A DNA stretch of 48,545 bases, taken from positions 1-48,545 of the forward strand of contig CANJSG010000005.1 of NCBI GenBank assembly GCA_947476875.1, in the 5' to 3' direction. This document shows positions 1 to 7,769 of the stretch, one piece after another. The notes under the pieces were generated by a model. It was given only the letters and a program-made list of their open reading frames with translations. It did no database searches and was not told where the DNA came from. The translations under genes were made by a program, and so were the position numbers. Origin of the DNA: Verrucomicrobiota bacterium (GTDB lineage: Bacteria > Verrucomicrobiota > Verrucomicrobiia > Limisphaerales > CANJSG01). Each line of letters starts with the position of its first letter. The first letter of the stretch is position 1.

Positions 1-111
1 AGGCCGTCTACCAAAACGGCTTTCTTCGTATCGACGTTCCTGCGTCCCCGAAATCGGGCAAACGCACTTCGCTTCCCATCTCCTGATATTCTCCGAACCG
101 CTGCGGCCTTT

Positions 112-128
112 GGCCTGTCGAACAGGCC
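112..128. repeat. GGCCTG/CAGGCC hairpin upstream of lon
   Basis: A perfect 6-bp stem (112-117 with 123-128) around the loop TCGAA lies 21 bases before the lon ATG. The core CCTGTCGAACAGG resembles CCTGTCGGACAGG at 18461-18473, so it may be a copy of a dispersed palindromic repeat rather than a lon-specific control element. There is no T-run after it. The rest of 1-149 holds no gene that I can support. Confidence 0.45.
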
Positions 129-149
129 GGAGCGCTCGCGCACCCAGTC

Positions 150-2597
150 ATGTCGTCCCCTGAAACCGAGTTCATCAACATCCTGACGCACGGCGCCACT
201 GGTGCCGGAGCGGAGCCGATCCCGCCCTTGACCAAGGCGATGCCGGACAAGATTCCGATCCTGGGCCTGAGCGACATCGTGATCTTTCCCGGAATGGTCG
301 CGCCGCTGCTTGTGGAGACATCCCAGAGCGTCCGCCTGATCGACGACGTCGTGGCCGGGGACCGCATGGTCGGACTGGTTCTCCAGAAGAAGGCCGAGAC
401 CGAGAATCCCGGTCCCGATGACCTGCATCCGAATGGCTGCGCGGCCCGCGTGTTGAGGATGTTGAAGTTTCCCGACAACAGCGTCCGCGTCCTCGTTGAA
501 GGCATCCGTCGGATCCAGATCAAATCCTACGACTCCGTCACGCCTTACCTCCGGGCCGACATCACCTACTTGGAAGAACCCAAAGACGTGTCCGTCGAGA
601 CGGCCGCCCTCAGTCGCAATGCCGAGCAGCTCTTCCAGGACATCATCAAACTGTCCCCCAATCTGTCGGAGCAGGTGAAGGTGGCCGCGCTCAATACCCA
701 GGAACCCGGCCGGCTGGCCGACGTCATTGCGGCTTCGGTGAACCTGAGCCTGATGGAACGGCAGGATCTAGTGTCGACACCGGCCGTCAGCGAGCGTCTT
801 TCCAAGCTGTTGCCGTGGTTGAACCGTGAAGTGGAAGTGGCCCGCCTCGGATCGAAGATCCAGAGCGAGGTCGCCGCCACGATGTCGAAGTCGCAACGGG
901 ACTATTTCCTGCGCGAACAGATCCGCGCCATCCAACGCGAACTCGGCGAAGGCGACGCGGCTGCGGCCGAAGCCGCCCTGCTTCGTGAAGCGGTCGACAA
1001 GGCCGGCCTCTCCGAGGAAGCCCGCAAGGTCGCGCTCCGCGAGGTCGATCGACTTCAGCAGACCCCGCAGGCTTCCGCCGAATACACCGTCTCGCGGAAC
1101 TACCTCGATTGGCTGACGAATCTTCCCTGGTCCAAAACCACCGAAGACAAGTTCAACCTCGAAGCGGCGGCACGCCTGCTGGACAGCCAGCATCACGGCC
1201 TGGGCAAGGTGAAGGAACGCCTCATCGAGTTTCTCGCCGTCCTCAAGCTGAAGAAGGAGCTCAAGGGCCCGATCCTGTGCCTGGCCGGACCTCCCGGCGT
1301 CGGCAAGACCTCCCTCGGTAAGAGCGTCGCCGATGCGTTGGGCCGGAAGTTTGGCCGCATCGCCCTGGGCGGAATGCGCGATGAAGCGGAGATCCGCGGG
1401 CATCGCCGGACCTATGTCGGTGCGCTGCCAGGGCGAATCCTTCAGACGCTGCGCCGGTTGGAGAGCCGCAATCCCGTCATCCTGCTCGACGAGGTGGACA
1501 AGGTCGGATCCGATGGCCGGGGAGACCCTTCCTCCGCGTTGCTGGAAGTGCTCGATCCCGCGCAGAACAACGCGTTCATGGATCTGTATCTGGATGTGCC
1601 GTTCGACCTGTCGCGGGTGCTCTTCATCACCACGGCCAATTGGCTTGATCCCATTCCCGGACCGCTTCGCGACCGATTGGAGGTGATCGAGATCCCCAGC
1701 TACACGGCGGAGGAAAAGGTTGAGATCGCCACCCGGCACCTTCTTCCGAGGCAGTTGACGGAACACGGCCTAAAGCGCGGCCAGCTCAAGCTGGGCAAGC
1801 CAGCGCTCCGGCAACTGATCGGCGATTACACCCGGGAGGCCGGTATCCGGCAGTTGGAACGTGAGATCGCCGCGCTCTCGCGGAAGGCGGCGCGTAACAT
1901 CGTCGGGAAGTCCGGCCGTAAAGGAAAAGGGATCTCGGTCGAGGCGGCCGACCTCAAAGGGCTGCTCGGTCCGGCGCGTTTCAGCAGCGACCTCGCCGAG
2001 AAGATCGTCGACCCCGGCATCGCCATCGGACTCGCCTGGACACCCGTCGGCGGAGAGATCCTCTTCATCGAAGCCACGCGTATGGCCGGAAAGGGCGGCC
2101 TTCTGCTGACCGGTTCATTGGGCGACGTGATGAAGGAAAGCGCGCAGACCGCTCTCAGCTACCTCCGCAGCCAGGCGCCGACGCTGGGAATCGAGCTGGC
2201 CAACTTCGACAAACAGGACATCCACATCCACGTGCCCGCCGGTGCCACGCCCAAGGACGGCCCGAGCGCCGGAATCACCTTGGCCGCCGCGCTGGCCTCG
2301 CTGCTGACCCGGCGGAAAGTCTGCTCCGGCCTCGCCATGACCGGCGAGATCAGCCTGCGGGGCCGTGTCCTGCGCGTCGGTGGAATCAAGGAGAAGGTGT
2401 TGGCCGCCGCGCGTTCCGGCATCAATCGGCTTATTTTGCCCGACCAATGCCGCAACGATTGGGAAGAAGTTCCCGTGGAAGTCCGGAAACGGTTGAAGGT
2501 CCATTTCATCCGTCACATCTCAGAACTCATTCCCCTCGTGTTGGAGCCGGGATCCGGCGGGGGCGTCACCAAGAAGGGCAACATCTCCAAGCGATGA
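150..2597 (+). CDS. lon: ATP-dependent Lon protease
   Basis: Cytosolic AAA+ serine protease of 815 residues that unfolds and degrades damaged or regulatory proteins. An N-terminal LON substrate-binding domain starts near residue 35. The ATPase has Walker A GPPGVGKT (380-387, K386) and Walker B ILLDEVDK (D447/E448). The protease domain has the PKDGPSAG motif with nucleophile S706 and the partner K749, 43 residues apart as in E. coli Lon (S679/K722). Length is close to the usual 780-820. An in-frame ATG at 240 would also leave a complete LON domain and neither start has a clear Shine-Dalgarno, so the N-terminus is uncertain. The stop overlaps the next start (ATGA, 2594-2597), so the two are probably co-translated. 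Confidence 0.97.
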   Translation: MSSPETEFINILTHGATGAGAEPIPPLTKAMPDKIPILGLSDIVIFPGMVAPLLVETSQSVRLIDDVVAGDRMVGLVLQKKAETENPGPDDLHPNGCAARVLRMLKFPDNSVRVLVEGIRRIQIKSYDSVTPYLRADITYLEEPKDVSVETAALSRNAEQLFQDIIKLSPNLSEQVKVAALNTQEPGRLADVIAASVNLSLMERQDLVSTPAVSERLSKLLPWLNREVEVARLGSKIQSEVAATMSKSQRDYFLREQIRAIQRELGEGDAAAAEAALLREAVDKAGLSEEARKVALREVDRLQQTPQASAEYTVSRNYLDWLTNLPWSKTTEDKFNLEAAARLLDSQHHGLGKVKERLIEFLAVLKLKKELKGPILCLAGPPGVGKTSLGKSVADALGRKFGRIALGGMRDEAEIRGHRRTYVGALPGRILQTLRRLESRNPVILLDEVDKVGSDGRGDPSSALLEVLDPAQNNAFMDLYLDVPFDLSRVLFITTANWLDPIPGPLRDRLEVIEIPSYTAEEKVEIATRHLLPRQLTEHGLKRGQLKLGKPALRQLIGDYTREAGIRQLEREIAALSRKAARNIVGKSGRKGKGISVEAADLKGLLGPARFSSDLAEKIVDPGIAIGLAWTPVGGEILFIEATRMAGKGGLLLTGSLGDVMKESAQTALSYLRSQAPTLGIELANFDKQDIHIHVPAGATPKDGPSAGITLAAALASLLTRRKVCSGLAMTGEISLRGRVLRVGGIKEKVLAAARSGINRLILPDQCRNDWEEVPVEVRKRLKVHFIRHISELIPLVLEPGSGGGVTKKGNISKR

Positions 2598-3394
2598 AAT
2601 CCGTTTTCGCAATCGGCATCACGGCGACCGTCTGCTGCTGGCTTGGCTCCTCGGGTTCGACCGCGGCCACGTTGACCGATGGCCGGCGCGCTGCGGAGAC
2701 CACGTCGCTGTTCTCCCGCGCTGCATCGACCGATGCCAAGCTGCTGGTCGAGGAGTTGCGTCGGCTTGTTCCTTCGGAAAACTCCACGGTGAACGCGGTG
2801 CTCCGAATCCGTCAGGGCAGGGAACGCCGCGACGTCCCGCTCCGCGTCATCGTCGAGCGCTCCACCAACTATTGGTCCACGACCTACGAAGTGTCGGCCG
2901 TCGGTGAAACCCCCGCCGAGCGTCTCGTGGTGGAGAAATCCCCATCCGGCCGGGCCGCCTATCGCTTCGCGAAGGCCGGTAAGGACGGGAAGTTCCCGGA
3001 CATGGTGCCGCTGGCAAACGATCCGATGTCGCAGATGCTCGGTGGATCGGATTTCGCGGTCGGCGAACTCGGACTCGATTTCATCAACTGGCCGGAGCAG
3101 CAGTTGCTCGCGCCCGAGATGCGATTGGGCCAGCCGTGCCTTGTGCTCGAAAGCCGCCGCCCGGTCGCGCAGGGTTCGGCGATGATCCGGTCCTGGATCG
3201 ACCGTCAGACCGGTGGCATTCTTGTCGCCGAGGCCTATGACACGAAGGGCGCTTTGCTCAAGGAGTTCAACCTCAGTGGAAGCAGCTTCAAGAAGGTCAA
3301 CGGCCGCTACGAACTCGAGGAGATGACCATGAGCTCGCACCAGCGCCGTTCGGAAACCAAGCTGCGGTTCGAGTTGGCCGCCGTAAAACCATAG
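2594..3394 (+). CDS. Exported LolA-like outer-membrane lipoprotein-sorting-type protein
   Basis: A 266-residue protein with an N-terminal signal peptide (MKS followed by a hydrophobic stretch, probable cleavage after STAA). The body resembles the LolA/LolB-like beta-sheet family annotated as outer membrane lipoprotein-sorting protein: a segment on the mobilisation of a substrate (GQPCLVLESRRP), then IRSWIDRQTGGILVAEAYD, then a terminal strand ending EMTMSSHQRRSETKLRFE. No lipobox is seen. The start is fixed by the ATGA overlap with the lon stop, and there are only 9 bases to the following TPR gene, so the three form one operon. The family assignment is from pattern recall and the substrate is unknown. 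Confidence 0.7.
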   Translation: MKSVFAIGITATVCCWLGSSGSTAATLTDGRRAAETTSLFSRAASTDAKLLVEELRRLVPSENSTVNAVLRIRQGRERRDVPLRVIVERSTNYWSTTYEVSAVGETPAERLVVEKSPSGRAAYRFAKAGKDGKFPDMVPLANDPMSQMLGGSDFAVGELGLDFINWPEQQLLAPEMRLGQPCLVLESRRPVAQGSAMIRSWIDRQTGGILVAEAYDTKGALLKEFNLSGSSFKKVNGRYELEEMTMSSHQRRSETKLRFELAAVKP

Positions 3395-3403
3395 GGTGCC
3401 GCC

Positions 3404-4762
3404 ATGATGAAGCTGCTCGAAGTGATTCTGGTTCTCGGAACTCCCATCAGCATCCTCGTCTGGCTTGTCTGGCGGTCGTTCAAGAAAAGCGAGGACCGCC
3501 TGCGGACAGGCGTCAAACTGGGGCTTGCGGCGGCAATCATCGGACTCTGGGTTTTCAAAGTGGTCCCGATGGCTTCCGGCGGCGGTGAAAATGCACTGAT
3601 CGCGCTGATCGGTTCGCTGCCGTTCATGCTCATCCTTGGGATGCTTATCGCGCCGCAGATTGGTCGCTGGCTGGCGGCGCCGTTGACCAGCCTCTTCGAC
3701 GGTGGTGGCCGTGAAATGGAGCCGAGGGCCAACTATACGATCGCCGAAGCACGCCTGATGCAGGGCAACTACAAGGCCGCCGCCGCCGAGATCCGAAGCC
3801 AGCTCAACAGGTTCCCGGGGGATCATCGGGGCTGGCTCATGCTGGCGGAACTCCAGGCGGGAAAATTCGACGACATGGACGGGGCGATGCAGTCCCTGTC
3901 GATGATCCTCTCCCAGATCGACGCGCCGGTTTCGATCATCGCCGCCGCCGCGAATCTGGCCGCTGACCTTCATCTGAAACATGGCCACGACCCCGATGCC
4001 GCGCGTGAGAGCCTTGGCCAGATCATCGAGCGGTTCCCCGATTCCGTGCAGGCGCAACAGGCTTCCGAGCGGATCGGGCATCTTTCAACCCGTGAGCAGC
4101 TCGATCAAAAAGCCGCTCCGAAGTCCGTCAATCTGGCATCGGGCCATCGGGATCTTGGACTGAAGCACGAGGTCATCCTGCCGGCGGAAGAGACCTTGAA
4201 CGAGCGGCTCGACGTCCTGAGGGCGCAGTTGGCGGCTCATCCGAGCGACTCGGAAGCGCGGGAAAAGCTGGTGATGCTGTTTGCGGCCGAACTCGGGGAT
4301 CTGGACTCCGCCAGAGCCCAGGTGAACTACGCGATCGCCGTTCCTAACATTACGATCAAGCAGCAGACGCGTTGGCTTCATCTCCTGGCCGTCCTTGAGA
4401 TCCGCTACGGCAGGAACACCGAAGGCGCCAAGCTCGCCATGGAGCGGATCATTGCGGCGTGGCCAAAGTCCGGCTACGCCCAAGTGGCGCAGGATCGGAT
4501 CGCGCGGCTGGGGTTGGAATTGAAGGGCGTTTCGGACGCGCCAGAAGCGAAGGAACTCGGCGTCTACGAGCGCGATCTTGGGTTGAAGAAACCCGCTGGT
4601 CCCTTGGGGCAAGAAGCTGTCGATGCGAACGAGGACGTTGCGGGAAATCTTCCCAAACTCGCTCCGCCGGTTTTGAGGACCCTTGAACTTCTCACACCGA
4701 AGACCGAGCCGGCGGCCAAGCCGGCGCCAAAGCCGTTGAAGCGCCCGAAGATCACGATCTAG
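3404..4762 (+). CDS. Membrane-anchored TPR protein
   Basis: A 452-residue protein with three N-terminal hydrophobic segments (about 5-23, 38-53 and 66-85), followed by soluble helical repeats from about residue 110. Pieces such as AEARLMQGNYKAAAAEI and repeated aromatic/alanine spacing are typical of tetratricopeptide repeats. The C-terminus is a lysine/proline/alanine-rich tail (TEPAAKPAPKPLKRPKITI). It is probably a scaffold at the inner membrane; the partner is unknown. It is the last gene of the lon operon and is followed by a strong terminator at 4801-4832. Two Met codons (3404 and 3407) are possible starts; the first is taken. Confidence 0.75.
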   Translation: MMKLLEVILVLGTPISILVWLVWRSFKKSEDRLRTGVKLGLAAAIIGLWVFKVVPMASGGGENALIALIGSLPFMLILGMLIAPQIGRWLAAPLTSLFDGGGREMEPRANYTIAEARLMQGNYKAAAAEIRSQLNRFPGDHRGWLMLAELQAGKFDDMDGAMQSLSMILSQIDAPVSIIAAAANLAADLHLKHGHDPDAARESLGQIIERFPDSVQAQQASERIGHLSTREQLDQKAAPKSVNLASGHRDLGLKHEVILPAEETLNERLDVLRAQLAAHPSDSEAREKLVMLFAAELGDLDSARAQVNYAIAVPNITIKQQTRWLHLLAVLEIRYGRNTEGAKLAMERIIAAWPKSGYAQVAQDRIARLGLELKGVSDAPEAKELGVYERDLGLKKPAGPLGQEAVDANEDVAGNLPKLAPPVLRTLELLTPKTEPAAKPAPKPLKRPKITI

Positions 4763-4800
4763 CCCGGCCGGAGGGGGCTTCCGATCTTTTTGGAAAAGAA

Positions 4801-4833
4801 AAAGCGCGGCTGAGGAAACTCAGCCGCGCTTTC
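4801..4833. terminator. Bidirectional rho-independent terminator
   Basis: Perfect 14-bp stem (4801-4814 AAAGCGCGGCTGAG with 4819-4832) capped by a GAAA tetraloop. A-run and T-run flanks on both sides suit convergent genes: the TPR gene (+) and the small lipoprotein gene (-). The stem sequence is nearly the same as that of the terminator at 21334-21377. Confidence 0.9.
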
Positions 4834-4850
4834 GATGGAATGGGATCGGT

Positions 4851-5240
4851 TCAGCGGGTGGCCGCGAGCTGGAGGGCGATCTGTTTCTGGATCTCGGCGA
4901 CCAAGTCCAGATCGGTGCCGCCAGCCTTCGTGCGGGCTTGGACGTCGACTTGGACCGTCTTCGGATCGAGCTCGGAAGCGCGGACCCAGACGTAGCGTTC
5001 CGCCACGCGGGCAGTAACCGTCAGCATGACGGAATCGTCGCCGGTGATCTGTCCGAGACGGCTGAGAACCACCCGGGTGGCGGCCACGGCCTGGGGAACG
5101 GTCCGCTCATAGCGGCCGGACATGGTGTCCTTGCGGAAAGGAACGGCGGCCTTGTTGCGGCCGTCGAGGGTTCCGACGCAGCCGGTGGCACCGACGGAAA
5201 CAGCAGCGCAGAGGGCCCAAAGAAAGAGATTTCGTTTCAT
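4851..5240 (-). CDS. Small predicted lipoprotein, DUF3568-like
   Basis: A 129-residue protein. MKRNLFLWALCAAVSVGATGC gives a lipoprotein signal with a permissive lipobox (ATG-C), so it is probably lipid-anchored in the envelope. The remainder (YERTVPQAVAATRVVLSRL, then short beta strands) resembles the DUF3568 type of small lipoproteins; this is a tentative match. The start at 5240 is preferred over an upstream in-frame Met at 5303 because it begins the signal peptide and lies 9 bases after a good promoter (5250-5278). It has its own promoter, although gmd lies just upstream on the same strand. Confidence 0.7.
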   Translation of the reverse strand: MKRNLFLWALCAAVSVGATGCVGTLDGRNKAAVPFRKDTMSGRYERTVPQAVAATRVVLSRLGQITGDDSVMLTVTARVAERYVWVRASELDPKTVQVDVQARTKAGGTDLDLVAEIQKQIALQLAATR

Positions 5241-5249
5241 ATGGCGTCG

Positions 5250-5278
5250 ATGCAAAGGGCAAGAAACCCACTGGTCAA
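5250..5278 (-). promoter_or_regulatory. Predicted promoter of the small lipoprotein gene
   Basis: On the minus strand TTGACC (5278-5273), a 17-base spacer and TTGCAT (5255-5250). The -10 ends 9 bases before the ATG, so a very short leader is expected. It matches the architecture seen at eight other starts in the window. Confidence 0.5.
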
Positions 5279-5295
5279 GCCGGAAGGCTGGTTCC

Positions 5296-6288
5296 TTACG
5301 CACCCGTCGGCCGGAGGTTCTCCAGATCCGAGAGGGTCATTTCCGCGATCAACTGCGTGAAAGCTCGCGTCCGCTTCCAGCCGAGTTGCAGTTCGGCCTT
5401 GGACGGATTGCCGATGAGCCGCTGGGGTTCCGCCGGCCGCATGAAACGGGGGTCCTGCTTCACGAACTGCTTCCAATCCAGGCCGACGGTCTCGAAGGCG
5501 ATCCGGACGACGTCCTCGACCGAATTCAGCTCGCCCGTGGCGAACACGTAGTCGCCGGGAGTCTCGTGCTGAAGGGCCAGGAACATTCCGACCACGTAGT
5601 CGCGGGCATCGCCCCAGTCCCGTTTCGACGACAGGTCGCCCAGTGAAAGCTCCTTTTCGATCCCGAGTTTGATGGCGGCCGCGGCCCGGCAGATCTTGCG
5701 GGTCACGAAGTTCTCCCCGCGGCGCGGCGACTCATGGTTATACATGATGCCGTTGCAGGCGAAGATGCCGAACGTGTCCCGGTAAACGGCGACCATCTGG
5801 AAGGCGAACGCCTTGGCGCAGCCGTAGGGATTGACGGGACGCAACGAGGTTTTCTCGTCCTGTGGCACATCGGTTGGCTTGCCGAAAATCTCGCTGGATG
5901 CGGCATGGAACAGACGCGGCTTTTTCGGCAGGTCGCGGATCATTTCCAGCAAACGCAGCGTGCCCATCGCCGTCATCTCGCAGGTTGATTCCGGAATCTC
6001 GAAGCTAAGCCCCACATGGCTTTGGCCGGCCAAGTGGTAGATCTCGTCCGGGGCCGCCTTGAAGATCACGCGCCGTAGGGTGGTCGGATCATCGAGATCG
6101 GCGTAGTGCAGGAAGAGCCGGTTCTTGTAGGTCTCGGAATCCGCGTAGAGATCCTTCAGACGCGACCGGTCGAGCGAGCTTGTCCGGCGCACGACGCCGT
6201 GGACGACGTAGCCGCGTTCCAACAGGAGCTCGGTCAGATAGGAGCCATCCTGGCCGGTGATTCCCGTGATGAGTGCGATCTTTGACAT
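5296..6288 (-). CDS. gmd: GDP-mannose 4,6-dehydratase
   Basis: A 330-residue extended short-chain dehydrogenase that converts GDP-D-mannose to GDP-4-keto-6-deoxymannose, the precursor of GDP-fucose, GDP-rhamnose or GDP-perosamine. The NADP-binding loop GITGQDGSYL is at 9-18, the catalytic SSE at 131-133 and YGCAK at 155-159 (Y155, K159). GKPTDVPQDE and NHESPRRGENFVTRKI are the family's substrate-binding signatures. It starts 9 bases after the yajQ stop and is probably co-transcribed with yajQ. No GDP-fucose synthase or rhamnose reductase is in the window. manC at 9007 could make the substrate. Confidence 0.95.
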   Translation of the reverse strand: MSKIALITGITGQDGSYLTELLLERGYVVHGVVRRTSSLDRSRLKDLYADSETYKNRLFLHYADLDDPTTLRRVIFKAAPDEIYHLAGQSHVGLSFEIPESTCEMTAMGTLRLLEMIRDLPKKPRLFHAASSEIFGKPTDVPQDEKTSLRPVNPYGCAKAFAFQMVAVYRDTFGIFACNGIMYNHESPRRGENFVTRKICRAAAAIKLGIEKELSLGDLSSKRDWGDARDYVVGMFLALQHETPGDYVFATGELNSVEDVVRIAFETVGLDWKQFVKQDPRFMRPAEPQRLIGNPSKAELQLGWKRTRAFTQLIAEMTLSDLENLRPTGA

Positions 6289-6297
6289 TCGATTCTT

Positions 6298-6783
6298 TTA
6301 GTCCCGGAAATTCTGGAAGGTGACGGCGACGGGAAAGTCGTGGGAGCGCACGGCTCCGATGACTTCCTGCAGTTCGTCGCGGCTCTTGGCGGTGACCCGG
6401 ATCTGCTGTTCCTGCACCTGGCTCGTGACCTTGAACTTTCCCTCGCGGATGAAGGCCGAGATCTTCTTGCCGTTCTCGTGGTCGATGCCCTGCTTGAGCT
6501 TGATCGACTGGCGGGCATGGCCCAGCGGTGAAATCTCCGCCTCTTTCCGGTCGATGCATTTCAGGTCGATCCCGCGTTTGGTGAGCTTGCTGATCACGAT
6601 CTCCTCGAGGGCCTTGATCTTGAAGAGGTCGTTGGCCGACAGCTTGATCTCCTCCTTTTCGAGGGTGATCTCGGCCTTGCTTCCCTTGAAATCAAACCGG
6701 TTCGCCAACTCCTTCTTGGCCTGGTTGATCGCGTTTTCGAGTTCCATGCTGTCGATTTTGGAAACGATGTCGAATGACGGCAT
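6298..6783 (-). CDS. yajQ: YajQ-family nucleotide-binding protein
   Basis: A 161-residue protein starting MPSFDIVSKID, which is the invariant beginning of the YajQ/DUF520 family (usual length about 163). Further family signatures are NRFDFKGS, the lysine-rich strand SIKLKQGID and the end PVAVTFQNFRD. Homologues bind nucleotides, and in Xanthomonas a YajQ protein is a cyclic-di-GMP effector; the role here is not known. Longer in-frame starts exist upstream (to 6840) but the conserved N-terminus and a promoter 6 bases upstream support 6783. Next to gmd, same strand. Confidence 0.93.
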   Translation of the reverse strand: MPSFDIVSKIDSMELENAINQAKKELANRFDFKGSKAEITLEKEEIKLSANDLFKIKALEEIVISKLTKRGIDLKCIDRKEAEISPLGHARQSIKLKQGIDHENGKKISAFIREGKFKVTSQVQEQQIRVTAKSRDELQEVIGAVRSHDFPVAVTFQNFRD

Positions 6784-6789
6784 GGCGGG

Positions 6790-6818
6790 AGAATGTCCGT
6801 GGTCGACGTGTCGCTCAA
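6790..6818 (-). promoter_or_regulatory. Predicted promoter of yajQ-gmd
   Basis: Minus-strand TTGAGC (6818-6813), 17 bases, CATTCT (6795-6790). Only 6 bases separate the -10 from the yajQ ATG. Confidence 0.4.
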
Positions 6819-6860
6819 AGCAAAACTTCTCCGGTGCCATAGACCGGCCAACGTGGGGAC

Positions 6861-6889
6861 TTGAATCCGGCCCATCCGCGAAAGAAGCT
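6861..6889 (+). promoter_or_regulatory. Predicted promoter of the trpA-like gene
   Basis: TTGAAT (6861-6866), 17 bases, GAAGCT (6884-6889), then 10 bases to the ATG at 6900. The -10 box is poor. It is supported mainly by the shared spacing with other starts in the window. Confidence 0.3.
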
Positions 6890-6899
6890 CACGCCGCAC

Positions 6900-7700
6900 A
6901 TGAACCGCATCGTCGAGCGCTTCGCCAAACTCCGCCAACACGGCCGCAAAGGCCTCGTCGTCTACATCGGCGCCGGCGATCCGCATCTCCAGGCCACCGA
7001 GGAACTGACCGTTGCCTTCGACACGGCGGGGGCCGACGTCGTGGAGCTGGGCGTGCCGTTCAGCGATCCGCTGGCCGACGGCATCGTCAATCAGCTCGCC
7101 GCCCAACGCGGGCTCGAATCCGGCACCACCCCGCCCAAGCTGCTGGAAACCGTCCGCCGCATCCGGACCCGCTCGCAGGTTCCCATCGTCCTCTACGTCT
7201 ATTTCAACATCCTTCACCGGCACGGCTTCCAAAAGTTCATCCAGGACTGCGCCGCCGCCGGCGTGGACGGCCTGCTGGTGCTCGACCTGCCGCCGGAGGA
7301 ATCCGAGAACTACGAGGCCATGATGGCCGCCGCCGGACTCTGCAACATCTACCTCATGGCACCCACCACGCCCGAGGCCCGGATGGAGATCATCGCCAAG
7401 CGCGCCCGCGGCTTCATCTACTACGTCTCCCGCGAAGGCGTGACCGGCATGCAGAGCAAGGTGGCCGACACCATCGCGGAAATGACCGGCAAGATCCGCG
7501 CCCACACCGACCTGCCCATCGCCGTCGGCTTCGGCATCTCCAATCCCGAACAGGCCAAAACAGTCGCGCAGTTCGGCGACGCCATCGTCGTTGGTAGCGC
7601 CATCGTCAGCCGCATCGCCGAACTGGGGAAGAAGCCCGAGCTGGTGTCGAGCGTGGCGGGCTTCGTCGAGAGCTTGGCGAAGGGAGTTAAGGGTAACTAG
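6900..7700 (+). CDS. trpA: Tryptophan synthase alpha subunit (variant)
   Basis: A 266-residue TIM barrel that cleaves indole-3-glycerol phosphate to indole and glyceraldehyde-3-phosphate. The catalytic E49 and D60 are in their standard positions (ELGVPFSDPLADG, 49-61). The SREGVTG loop, VGFGIS and VVGSAIV phosphate-binding segments are present. Unusual: the normally invariant loop after D60, DGPTIQ, reads DGIVNQ. No trpB or other trp gene is near; the gene stands alone between a divergent yajQ and an orphan. The start at 6900 is chosen because the upstream extension from TTG 6861 is not conserved-looking and contains the promoter. A divergent paralogue is possible. Confidence 0.85.
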   Translation: MNRIVERFAKLRQHGRKGLVVYIGAGDPHLQATEELTVAFDTAGADVVELGVPFSDPLADGIVNQLAAQRGLESGTTPPKLLETVRRIRTRSQVPIVLYVYFNILHRHGFQKFIQDCAAAGVDGLLVLDLPPEESENYEAMMAAAGLCNIYLMAPTTPEARMEIIAKRARGFIYYVSREGVTGMQSKVADTIAEMTGKIRAHTDLPIAVGFGISNPEQAKTVAQFGDAIVVGSAIVSRIAELGKKPELVSSVAGFVESLAKGVKGN

Positions 7701-7769
7701 CCGGTCGCCGAGTGCAGAAGCTTGAGGCGTTGGTTCGACACGCCATTCGACTGACCCGGTCCAAGCAGC

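Noticed and set aside
3-20. GCCGT/ACGGC stem at the window edge as a terminator of the previous gene
   Set aside because: Only 5 bp with an 8-base loop and a short TTTC; the upstream gene is not in the window, so it cannot be judged.
2513-4081. Long minus-strand open frame (522 codons) opposite the LolA-like and TPR genes
   Set aside because: Shadow of two well-supported plus-strand genes; low-complexity, Arg/His/Gly-rich translation typical of antisense frames in GC-rich DNA.
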